DNA of 64,000 bases, taken from positions 372,001 to 436,000 of the forward strand of contig CP137319.1 in NCBI GenBank assembly GCA_033182465.1, written 5' to 3'. Positions 48,251 through 58,465 of this stretch are shown here, one piece after another. The notes beneath the pieces were generated by a model. It saw only the letters and a list, made by a program, of their open reading frames with translations, made no database searches and was not told where the DNA came from. A program made the translations under genes and the position numbers. This DNA comes from Sanghuangporus weigelae (taxonomy: Eukaryota; Basidiomycota; Agaricomycetes; Hymenochaetales; Hymenochaetaceae). Numbering within the stretch: the first letter of the stretch is position 1; every line of letters starts with the position of its first letter.

Positions 48251-49383
48251 AGTGGTGCGTATGAAGAAAGATGGTGAACAACAGAAGTTGGCGAGTTAAG
48301 TCCAAGGGCTTGTCTGTGTACACCTGCTGATTGATACCGATACCAAATCAATCGCCTATATACACCTCCATTTTATACCGCCCACGAAAGACTCAGTCAC
48401 GTTGGTTCACGTCTCAATTGAATTGTGTCTTTGATGTACAAACGCGAGGCGGTTGCTTTCGGGAGATCAGCACCCGTCTTTACACGGCTCGCATATTTTC
48501 CTTTCTTGTAAACCATGGGCGCTCTCGGAGTGCTCTAAACTCGGATCCGTCTTGCGCTCGGGGGTGCTTTTTGGACCAATGTAGCATAACCTTCGGAGCA
48601 CTTCGTTACAATCATTTGTAGATAGAACTTGAATCGGGGAAACGTGATGCCAGACAGATCATCATTCGGAACAAATGTTCGAACAGCTGAACAAACAGAC
48701 AGTAAATACTTTGCTAACTCACCGAAGAAAGACAGCAGCGGACATCGATTCGGTCGTTCTCTTTCGACGGCGTTAATGAGGCAGGAAGAAAACGTCGATC
48801 ACAGAAGCATGAGAAATAAACTTCACGCGTCCGCTCAAAGGCTTTGTCAAACAGGAACAAACACAAAGCGCGGGAAACTTCGGTCTCCGCTTTGCACGTT
48901 GACCCGAAAGCCTCACTCCCTGCTCCCTGTTGACTAAACCATTTTCCCGTCTTGTTTCATCATTGTCTCTTGCGAAATCATGATAAAATATGTAAAGTGT
49001 TGAACATCATGCTTTCGGCACATTTAATTTTACGTAATTATGATATTTGCAGTCATGAGCCATAATCAACAAATGACTCTTCCAAGAGTTTTTCAAATAT
49101 CAATGGGTACATGCTTTCGACTGATAAGGCGTGCCCTTGATGACAAGGAGAATAAAGGGTGCATTCGTATCGTGTCAATATTGTAGGCCGGTACGATTAC
49201 AAGAATAGAAATAACAGGTCATATCAATACAGTGGGCTATTTCGGGATACAACTTGTCATTCAACGCTAACGAGAAGCCGGGCATTCTCATAAGTTAAGC
49301 GATTTAGACTTGGCGCAGGACCCTCTGATCAGCAAAGAAGTGAGCGGATTCCCGGGATCTTTGCAGACAATCTAAGTTGTCAG
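48251..49383. other. Intergenic region between COX8 and F-box-like copy a4
   Basis: Contains the COX8 promoter side. The plus-strand frames at 48331-48937 show no domain. No gene seen. Confidence 0.5.
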
Positions 49384-50665
49384 CTACACCGAACATGGAT
49401 AGAGGCTCACAATATCAACGCATTTACGTTCAAAGAACGCGCGCACTTCTGCATCCTCGCCACGACTGATCTTATACTCTCGTTGACATTCCTCATCAAA
49501 ATACTCAGTCTTCCAAGGATCCGTCCAGCGCACGCGCTCGAGTTCTGGCAGGATCCTCGCCAGTGACGTCGTAGCCGAAGCTTCTCGGTTGATCATATCA
49601 GGCATTTCGCTGAATTTCGGGCAGAGCTTGCAAACTCTGAAATCACATCGCTGCGATTCATGTCTATCGACATGATACAGCCGCGCATAGTTGAATTGCC
49701 GGACGGGAACCAATGATGCATGCATAGAAAGTAATTGTAAGCTTTGCAGCTTGTGCAAGCTTTCGCCAAGTATCTCGATAAAGACGTCCAGCGTGATGTC
49801 CTGAAAAGCCTTTCGGTCTTCAGTTGCATTTATTCAATTACATGAAACCTGACATACAAATCCGAAGTTCAGTAATGAGAAACCCATCGTCTCCAGAAGA
49901 AATTCCTCAACGCGTGTCGTCTTCGTCATGGGAGGAAACGTTGATAGCCTCAGTTCTAGGAGATTCGGGAAGTCGATCCTGAGCGAAGATAGGTACATGC
50001 TGATACAGGTGAGATCAAGTCTTCGTAAGCGCTGCGCCAATGGCGTCGCCTGCAAACAGGCCAAGATTGAACAATCGGAGCAGGTAATTGCCAGAGATTC
50101 AAGATTGACGAATCGCGGAGCGAGACGCAAGTACTCCTTCAATGGTAATCTCATCGCATCGATTTGTATCATCAGATGCCTGGTGTAAAGTATCAAATCA
50201 GTAAGGATTCCAGCACATATAATGAAGAAGACTGAGTCACCTGGGGCAAAACCCTATTTCCGAACCTGAAATTTTTGATCCAGAACTGGAAAGCTCGCCT
50301 CTGATTGGCTGGCTGGATTCCAGTTCTGGATCAAATTTCTCAGGTTCGGAAATAGGGTTTTGCCCCAGGTGAGGAGGAGAAAAGGTAAGCGGTCCTGACC
50401 TTACATGCTCGAGTGGAAACGACAGTGTGAGAATTTCCTTCGGATGCCTTACATACACGCTGGAAATAGGTCCCGAGTGTTGCAAGTACTCAACCAGGCA
50501 ACGGAATCTATGACAAGATGCCTTGAAGCCTCGAATCGAGGTGAAATCGTCGGCCGGCGGGAAGAAAGCATGCGAAGGCAAACTGGACGATTCTACGGCT
50601 GCCTTAAGGATGTGAAGCCAGAGCTCGTTAGAGAGGAGGACAGAGTCCTGAAGCTCGGGGTACAT
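49384..50665 (-). CDS. F-box-like orphan protein, family a, distant copy a4
   Basis: A distant relative of a1-a3. The F-box-like N-terminus reads MYPELQDSVLLSNELWLHIL, with HAFFPPADDFTSIRGFKASC matching the FFPPADDF..GFK motif of a1. After the first intron come HLMIQIDAMRLPLKEYLRLA and LESLAITCSDCSILACLQAT; the C-terminal signature is LPELERVRWTDPWKTEYFDE then ECQREYKIS, ending SLYPCSV. The first intron (50180-50399, phase 2 as in the other copies) is about 220 nt because it contains the foldback element at 50238-50371. A Met at 50737 is also in frame, but a start at 50665 fits the family. Later introns near 49621-49640 and 49770-49850 are approximate. Confidence 0.68.
50238..50371. mobile_element. 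MITE-like foldback (hairpin) element
   Basis: Two inverted arms of about 53 bases, 50238-50290 and 50319-50371, are near-perfect reverse complements (two or three mismatches around the AAATTT). They begin CACCTGGGGCAAAACCC and enclose a spacer of under 30 bases. It has no coding capacity, and no clear target-site duplication was found. It lies wholly inside the first intron of a4. The arms resemble a small non-autonomous DNA-transposon relic, but the superfamily cannot be told. Confidence 0.75.
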
Positions 50666-50931
50666 CGCGATGGTGGTAGGAGACAATTGTGTATCGAAGT
50701 CGAGGTCTCGTGCCGTTTCACGGATCTTCGTCATCACATCACTCAGGCTTTGGCCTTATTGACATGCTTACCGAAACGGGTGCAATTACAAATCATACAG
50801 AAAGGTTCCGTATGTATATCTACACTCAAACGAAGCAAGCAAAATCTCTTTGAATATGGATTCTCACCCGGCCGCTTTTCTAAAAATGCCGACCAGTCAG
50901 TTGCAAATGTGCGTATAGAAATGAATGGAGC

Positions 50932-52058
50932 TCACAAGGACGATGAGGTTAAATTGAGATTGAGCACAGGGATGATTATTCCTTCATCGGATCTATCAAT
51001 GCGATATTCCCTCTGAAGCTCCTTCTCATGACAGACTGCCTTCCATATATTCACCCAGCGAATGCGTTCTAGCTCAGGCAGATATCTGGCCACTTCTTGT
51101 GAAGCTACTTTCTCTCTCCGGAGTATAACCAGAGTTTCATACGCCTGGAGTCCCCGAAGTACTTTGCATTCCTTGATGTCACAAGGATCTCGTCGATGCA
51201 GTATTCTGTGAGACAGATATACGTGGTTATATTGAGATAACGCTGCGAGAGTGACGTGAAGAGACAGGAATCTTAAACGCTGGAGTTTGATGAGGCTTTT
51301 CTTCAGTCCTTCGAGGAACCAGAGAAGTAGCGAAGGCTGAGGTATTCATTGAATACAGCTTTACAGCAGATTCGAGCAAGCACTCACAAAACTCAAGCCC
51401 TTCACAGCAGGACTGAACGTCTCCAACATGAATGATGACGAGTGAGGATCCCCCTCCCTCGGTCCAACTCTTGAAAGCTGCAATTCGACGAGGTTCGGGA
51501 AGTCGAGCGCTAAGTGACAGAGGTCCGTATCCTTACTAGTTAGATGGAGTCGCCTGAGGCTTTGCCGAAGTGGCAGTATAGCGAGGCGAGATGTCAATAC
51601 GTCGGTGTTTGATGTAAAGATGATTGAAAGTGATTCGACGTTGACCAAAGGTCCGAAGAGACTTCCGAATTCCCATGAGCCGATCGAGTAAGCGCTATCT
51701 TGTATCTCCAAATGTCTAAGGATTAAACATCGTTTGTAAGTCTGAAAACAAGGATGGCTCCTCAAGAATTGGCTTACCGTACGTCTTCTGGCAGTATGGA
51801 CATCTTCCGTATATCTCTGACCCGACGAACAGATATGAGATGGTGGCAAATCGAGAGCTGGATGCGAGCCACTAAAGCACGAAATCGTCGAGAAACGTTC
51901 TTGAGTCCATACAAGGGTGTTATATCGATGCCAGGAGGGAAGAACATGGCATGCTCGTGCCATTCAGGTACGCGTGGTTGAACCAGGATCCGCAGGATGT
52001 AAAGCCAGATTTCATTGGGCAAGTCAAGTGAGCTCTGCCAGACGGACAGTTCTTCCAT
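50932..52058 (-). CDS. F-box-like orphan protein, family a, distant copy a5
   Basis: N-terminus MEELSVWQSSLDLPNEIWLY then ILRILVQ is F-box-like, followed by HAMFFPPGIDITPLYGLKNV then SRRFRALV, the family's FFPP motif. The first intron follows EDVR (phase 2, as in a1-a4), and the next exon reads HLEIQDSAYSIGSWEFGSLF with leucine-rich LRRLHLTSKDTDLCHLALDF. The last exon carries LPELERIRWVNIWKAVCHEK then ELQREYRIDRS, ending in a stop at 50932-50934. It is tandem with a4 on the same strand and divergent from the EXPERA gene, with 229 bases between their start codons. Function unknown. Confidence 0.7.
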
Positions 52059-52186
52059 CGGTTGAGATTACTGGAGATGATGAGAGAATGGCCGGATGAG
52101 TTGAGGAGAGGTTGAGTGAGATTCTCTCGGGTGACGGCACGACTTGATTCAAACTCCGAGATTTAAATGATCGACGTGATCCGCTC

Positions 52187-52231
52187 TTGAACGACGTCAC
52201 GTGTGGCGCGTTCAAAGCAACCTTGAACGCG
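52187..52231. promoter_or_regulatory. Repeated TTGAACG motif and GACGTCACGTG in a divergent promoter
   Basis: Between the divergent starts of a5 and the EXPERA gene. TTGAACG occurs at 52187-52193 and, as an inverted pair CGCGTTCAA/TTGAACGCG with a 7-base spacer, at 52207-52215 and 52223-52231. GACGTCACGTG at 52193-52203 combines a CRE-like core with a CACGTG E-box, candidate bZIP/bHLH sites. Confidence 0.55.
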
Positions 52232-52287
52232 TGTTCTCGCGTCCGATCCACGTTTGACTTCAACCGCGATCTCAACATCTAACCACC

Positions 52288-53139
52288 ATGCCTCTCAACC
52301 GCCTTCCGCTAACATCCCGCCCTCTCGATTTCATATACTTCCTGTTCTTCCTCGTGAGACCCTTAATTCTCTATGTTTAAAGTCTTGCATAACTGAGAAA
52401 TTTTCGCCAATTTTTGGAATATTTTGATAGATCCACATCCCCGCGACGCTCTTGGTTGACATCCAGGTTCTCTATCCACCTCAATATGTGCCGGAGCAGT
52501 TGAAGAGCCTGATAAACTGGTACCTGCAATGGTCTGCCGATCCTGTCATTGCGGGAGCCTTCGATTTGAATGGCCCTCCTGCACTTTGGGTGTGGTTTAA
52601 GAGTTTCTTGATTCTTGAGGCGTGAGTTGTTATCATCCAACTATATAGGTTAGTGTGAATACCTTCGTAATGAACTGACGCTCTCTTATTAGTATATTTC
52701 AACTTCCCGTCTTCCTAGTTGGCATTCGGGCACTCTGGAAGGGTCAGTACTCAGATTCTCCCGAACTCTAGAACTTTCAAAATAGCTAATACCTTCAATT
52801 CAAAACACAGACTCTCGCACTTCCTACCCACTTCTCCTGATCTACTCCGCCTCAAGCGCAACGACCACCATAGCCTGCATAACCACCGTCCTCCGCACGC
52901 CCATCTCTCCCACACCCGTTCCAGCCACGCTCCTCACGCCCTTCTCTGACATCCCCAAATCCGCTCTGGGGCAGACGGCACTGACAATCACCCCCGAGCA
53001 GAGGACGATCCTCCTCGCGAGCTACGTCCCCTTCTTGCTCGTGCCCTTGTTGATGTGCGTCGATATGGCGGTGCGCGTCGCGGGTCTCGTTGCCGCCGGC
53101 TTGCGCGCGCAAGGAAGGAAGACGCTCAAGTTCGAATGA
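52288..53139 (+). CDS. EXPERA-domain membrane protein (sigma-2 receptor/TMEM97-like)
   Basis: A four-helix ER membrane protein of the EXPERA family, whose members (TMEM97, EBP, TM6SF2) are linked to sterol handling. Exons join in frame around introns 52354-52430, 52622-52692 and 52743-52810. Landmarks: RPLDFIYFLFFLIHIPATLL (first helix) then VDIQVLYPPQYVPEQL; WYLQWSADPVIAG; PALWVWFKSFLILEAIFQLP then VFLVGIRALWK; then two C-terminal helices (YPLLLIYSASSATTTIACIT, ILLASYVPFLLVPLLMCVDM). The Asp of LLVD and the Glu of LILEA in the helices match ligand-pocket acidic residues of the family. The loop between helices 3 and 4 is longer than in animal TMEM97. Confidence 0.83.
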
Positions 53140-53773
53140 GCGAGCGCTTGAGATAAATATACCAGTAGAATCTCGTTTCTTTGATCGCTTTTGCCATCTG
53201 ATTGTATTCATCTCTTTTGCTTATATGCCTTCCACTTGTTTCGCTTCACACAGGGTTCTTGGTTATTGTCTATACCCTAACCTTTCACTTCTCCCCATTT
53301 TCCTGCTACTGAATGGATGTACCTGTAACGACTGCGAAGTCCACGCGTGTACCCTGACCTTTAGTTGAATTACTATTCCTAAATTCCTAAGTTCTAAACA
53401 TTGTATTCAAGGCGACGAACACGAAATTTAAATCAAATTTTCATGTCATCGTCAGTGGACAAAAACAGGTTAGCTACTCGTAAGCAAATGGTTCCTCTCC
53501 GATCATCATGAAATAACTAAATGAATAAATAAAAAACATGAAGGTGCAATGGAGATGGGGGACGGGAAGACGAAACAGATTAGTAAGGATACATGCCTTT
53601 TTTAATTCTTGTTTGGTTGTTGTGCATGAGAAGGGAGGGAAGCAGGGAAGCAAGGTAATGCACTGAATTCTCCCGAAGAGAAACAAATGGCTGAGTGTGG
53701 GATCATCCAGAGGAAAGCGAATAAAGTCGAATCGGAAAGAAAGAAAAATTGACGGACAATCCTTGTAGCTCCT
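53140..53773. other. 3' flanks of the convergent EXPERA and ZIP copy 1 genes
   Basis: T-rich on the left, with AATAAATAAAAAA near 53524. No coding sequence supported. Confidence 0.6.
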
Positions 53774-55143
53774 TCAAGCCCACCGTCCAAGGAGGGACAT
53801 AAGACCCGCGCCGAGGAGCATGCATCCGCAGGCGTATGCGAGCCTCTTATTACTCTCACTCTGCATCTCGGGACTGAACAAGAACTCATGCGCCAGCAAC
53901 TCGACGAGACCGGTGTACAAGAGCACACCGGCGCTGAGCGCATCCATGATTCCAGAGACTGCTGACGCCTTTCCAGATTCAGGATTGTACGTCGTTCGCA
54001 CGCCGAGCCCGGCAGCGATCCCCACGGGCGTTGTGACCCCGTACAGGATAGCCCCGGCATACGCGACGTAATTGTACCCAGACGGCAGAGTGAGGTACGC
54101 CAGACGAGACCCGAGACCCAACCCTTCGAACATTTCTGAAATATCGGACTACGATGAGACTGCTTCCGTACGAGATTGAATGAAAGAGGCTAAACTCACG
54201 ATGGAAAACAAGGACGACGAACAGAACTTTGAAATCCTCATCGACAGCGAGAGTGAGACCAATGAGCACACTATGCAGGACAACACCGAACTCCAGAACA
54301 CAGATACCGATGATTTGTGATATTGCCGATTCTTTTAGTGGATCTGCTTTTAGGATGACAACATCGTCGTCGAGGGCGAGTATTTGGCCTCCCTGAGTTC
54401 GCTCCTTCTCATCGTCGCTCAAGCGGGAAGCTGCATAATCGGTCGCACCGTGGGATGGGATGGCTGCTTCCGGGCCGTGTGCGGCATGCCCACCGCCAGC
54501 ATTATGTCCGTGCGCATCTACCACAAGGCGTTCATTCGCCATTATATATGGGAAGTTTCTCGTAGTTTCCAGAGGCATACCATAAGTGATTCCAAGTTTC
54601 CTTAACTTGGCTGTCCCCCACCGAAAAGCGATCAACTCAGCAAGGAACATCACGAATACACTGAGCATGCATATTGCAAGGGCCCAGGGCTAGATAAGGT
54701 CGAAGTCAGTATGACCTCAATCGGATCGATAGGGATCGGGCACGCACATAAATTTGCCAGTCACCCGTGAGACAGGGGCTTGCAAGTGCTTCAAGCGCCG
54801 GGGCGAGAAGGTGTATGAAGGCAGTAGCAATGATGACGCCCGAACCAAAGTATTTCGCGAAACTGAGAAATAGAGGATAAAATAAACGTGTAGAGAAAAA
54901 CCTTGAAAAAAGTATGACGTACTCAAAGATAGATTTCGGAATGACGTGTTTCAGCCTCGTTCTGCGGGCGATGATGGGAAACAAGGTAGCAGTCGTCGAG
55001 CCGACCAGGATGATGAATATGGAGGCGACGCGGAGACCGAGGTGGACGTCGGAACCACCGCCACTACCGCAGTTGACTTCCCCCTCCTGCTCAACAGGCA
55101 CATCTGTGGGTGATGGGAAATCGCCGGATACGATCGACGACAT
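53774..55143 (-). CDS. ZIP family zinc transporter, copy 1
   Basis: A plasma-membrane zinc importer of the fungal Zrt1/Zrt2 type with eight helices. Start MSSIVSGDFPSPTDVPVEQE; helix 1 VHLGLRVASIFIILVGSTTA; then FAKYFGSGVIIATAFIHLLA and PWALAICMLSVFVMFLAELI. The cytosolic loop is His-rich (DAHGHNAGGGHAAHGPEAA). Metal-site helix 4 has VLEFGVVLHSVLIGLTLAVD; helix 5 has FHQMFEGLGLGSRLAYLTLP, whose Gln codon is split by an intron; helices 6-8 end SLLGRWA. About five exons. It is a tandem paralogue of 57086-58465, with clear divergence only in the N-terminus and His loop. It shares a promoter motif with that copy (see findings). Confidence 0.93.
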
Positions 55144-57085
55144 CGGTCAATCCGAAGCAACGTAAGTGGCGAAGAAGCGAGTGTGCCGTAGAGAGTGATA
55201 GCAGTGGTGATGATTGATGATGATGGCGAACGAACTCTAAGGTGCTGTTAGCCCGACCGGGGAGAGAGAAAGACGAGGGCCCTTTTGAGCGCGTGGGTGT
55301 TTGCCTAATCCACTGCATCCCAGTTGCAACCCCCCGGTACAAGTCATTATTATTTGTAAAAAGCAACAACAGAAAATGGGGACCCTGACTGGGAGGGTAC
55401 TCACTCTGTCGATACCCACTCCTTCCTCTTTCGGACGAGATCGACCAATCACCTTTCTCACAATACTCACACACCAGTACTAGTACTAGTGCTCCTCGTC
55501 GGCCGCTAGCATTTATATTATACAGTACTGCAATGCCGAGGGGAGGGCATCAATCATCCAAAGGCACAGAAGAGTACGGAGGTGGATGCCAAGACTTGTT
55601 GTGGCAACAGGCCGGCCGGAAGAAGAAACCTATCCTCGGGTTGTCTTGAACAGGCAGGACGGTCCTAGGTCTCGCCGGCCATTGAATCATCGCAGGCGAA
55701 AGCACCGGCGAGGCGAGTTGGTGCCTCGTCACATTATATCCGCCCAGGCAAATCTCTGACCGTCCAAGCCGGTTCGTCAGCATTGAACCTGACCTTCCTC
55801 GATATGTATATACTTCCGTCAGCTTGCTCCGCGGCCACAATGGAAACTTCAGGAACAAACTATGTACTATTGCACAAGATCCATTAAATCTTCCGCAACT
55901 TATCCTCTCCCTTCTCCACAGTTGTGACCAGGCTACTAGGCACGACTGAAAGAGTCCACGCACGATGGTCGTTGCAGGCGATGTGGCTTATGACTGTGCC
56001 AGTCTGCGGTGTGCACATGGTCCGTCCACAAACAGAGAAAACAATCACGCACGGGCTGCGATAAACCGAGAACTATCAAGACGGACAAGAGGAAGGGGAA
56101 AAATCCTTGTAAAAAAAGTACGGTCGTTCCTGAAACTGAAACCCTCGCAGTCACGGAGTACAGTACAGGCCGCAGACCTGGAGGGTGGAGACTTGTCGGT
56201 CGAGCAACAACGACGAGCCCTGAAACCGGCGACGACGACGCCACCTGAAGTCGGGCCTTCCAAGTTCAATGGATCAGCGCCGTTCGGAAATAACATGCGA
56301 CGTTACCTTCCCCAATCTCGTTGACGTTTTTCCAATACGTACTTCCCTTCTGCGAAATGAATCACGGCCGCTTTATAATCGTACATACACTATACCGATA
56401 AGAAGGGGATAGTAAGTACTAGTATCAATATCCATCAGGGGCCAAATCGAAAAACATCTCAGTTGGACAGTACCTTTAGTACTGGTATACTACTGAACCG
56501 AGATGGATAGTTAGCAACTAGTATTGATCTGTCAAAAACGAATATACCTTCATACGCTTGCGCATAACGCCAGCTGTAGATACTCGTCGCCTCCAAAAAT
56601 ACACTAGTACTCCTATTCAATGCCGATCATCGTATAAACTTGAGTGGATCCGGAAACTCTAGATTCAGGTGAAGATAGATCGAGTAAATACAAGAGCTGT
56701 GCCCATAGCCATGCCGAATCAAATTGAGATAAATGTGTCGCCACAAGATTCACTGATTCATTCGGGATTATACGAATCGTGGAGCGAATAGCGACTAGTG
56801 AGCAACCCTTCGGTCGTACTTGCAATGCTTCTGTCCTCAGATACCAGATGAATAATAGATGACGAAAACGTCGAGGACAAGCATGGGATTAGTACGGGTA
56901 CATTTTTTGATATGTTATTCCGAGATGAACAAATGGTGTAGAAGCGTCATAAAGGGTCTGATTAAGAAAGCAGAGAAAGAAGGAAGAAACCATCAAATTC
57001 AACGCTTTGGCCAACAACAAGGTCCGGGATGATAAAGGAGGACGCCTTCCCTACGGCATCGATTCCTTATCCTCATAGAGCGACT
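55144..57085. other. Intergenic region between the ZIP paralogues
   Basis: To about 56000 it resembles the region upstream of ZIP copy 2 in short blocks: GGGCCCTTTTGAGCG, GGACCCTGACTG..GGTACTCAC-like sequence near 55379, and ATCCAAAGGCACAG-like sequence near 55557. This marks it as part of the duplicated unit. The frames at 55550-56324 have no known domain. No gene called. Confidence 0.55.
55277..55291 (-). promoter_or_regulatory. Conserved ZIP promoter element, copy 1
   Basis: GGGCCCTTTTGAGCG (read on the plus strand), 134-148 bases upstream of the ZIP copy 1 start. An identical 15-mer lies at almost the same distance before copy 2. Candidate zinc-responsive or core promoter element. Confidence 0.6.
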
Positions 57086-58465
57086 CTACGCCCACCTTCC
57101 AAGAAGCGCCATAATGCCCGCCCCAGAAAGCATGCACAGACAAACATACGTAAGCCTCTTATTACTCGCGGCCTGCATCTCGGGACTAAACAAGAACTCG
57201 TGCGCAAGCAGCTCCACCAGACCGGTGTATATGAGCACCCCGGCGCTGAGTGCGTCCATCACGCCGGAGACGATCGACGCTGTCTTTGAGTCTGGGTTGT
57301 ACGTCGTGCGCACGCCGAGACCCGCGGCGATCCCGATAGGAGTGGTGAGTCCGTAGGCTAAGGCACCTACGTACGCGACGTAGTTGTACTTGACAGGCAG
57401 CGTTAGGTATGCGAGACGTGATCCTAGACCAAGTCCTTCGAACATTTCTATCGGAATCGAATGAGTTGAGGTCTCGAAGTAATTCAGAGATAAAGTCAGA
57501 CTTACGGTGGAAAACAAGCACGACGAAGAGGACCTTGAAGTCCGGGTCAACCGCGAGCGTCAGTCCAATGAGCACACTATGCAGGATAATTCCAAATTCA
57601 AGGATGAAAATGCCGATTATCTGTGAGATCGCTGATTCCTTCAGCGGGTCGGCTTGCAGGACAACGGCACCGTCTGCTCTGGCTAAGTGTGCGCTCGATT
57701 TAGGTTTCTTCTCGCCATTGCTTCCTTGGGAAGCGCCATCGTCTCTGGACCCTGCGCGAACGATGCCTGTTTCAGGACCATGCCCGGCGTGGACGCTACC
57801 GGCGTCGTGTCCATGGGCATCTTAAGGAAGAAAGCTACTTAGTGTTTGACGATAATCCTTTCAACTGGAGTCTTACCATATGTGATGCCGAGCTTCTGCA
57901 GTTTGGCTGTGCCCCATCGGAAGGCGATGAGCTCGGCAAAGAAGATCAAGAATATACTGAGCATGCACAGCGCGAGGGCCCAGGGCTAGATACGTATTCG
58001 AATCATAGGATCAACATGAATGAAGTCAATGTATTTTTAGGATGAACAACACACATAGTCTTGCCATGCGCCCGTGAGACATGGAGATCCAAGCTCGTCG
58101 ATGGCAGGGTCCAGAAGGTGGATGAAGGCGGTGGCTATAATGACACCCGACCCAAAGTACTTTCCAAAGCTACGAAAAAAAAGAGGGTCCAGATATTAAC
58201 CTTAAAAGTAGATCAAACTTAATAAAACATACTCGAAAGCCTCTCTGGGTATCACATTGCGCAGTCTTGAACGACGTGCGATGATAGGGAAGAACGCGCC
58301 AATCATCGAGCTGATCATAATGATGAATACAGAGGCAACGCGTAAACCGAAGAAAATGTCGGGATTGTTGCCAGCACCGCAGTCGTTGCTGTCATCATCA
58401 GTACCGCTGTCAGGCGCAGCATCTGTCGGTACTGGCGGAGCACTGGTTGTGTCCGAGGACGACAT
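57086..58465 (-). CDS. ZIP family zinc transporter, copy 2
   Basis: Same domain order and intron layout as copy 1. Start MSSSDTTSAPPVPTDAAPDS with an acidic, Cys-containing N-terminus; IFFGLRVASVFIIMISSMIG; FGKYFGSGVIIATAFIHLLD; PWALALCMLSIFLIFFAELI. The His loop DAHGHDAGSVHAGHGPETG is shorter overall than in copy 1. Helices 4-5 keep LEFGIILHSVLIGLTLAVD and EMFEGLGLGSRLAYLTL; the end is ALLGRWA. The metal-binding His and Glu residues of helices 4 and 5 are all present, so it should be active. Two such paralogues often differ in affinity, as Zrt1 and Zrt2 do, but sequence alone does not say which is which. Confidence 0.93.

Noticed and set aside
50405-51016. Plus-strand open frame of 203 codons
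   Set aside because: It is antisense to the first exon of a4 and the last exon of a5. Both genes have family support; this frame has none.
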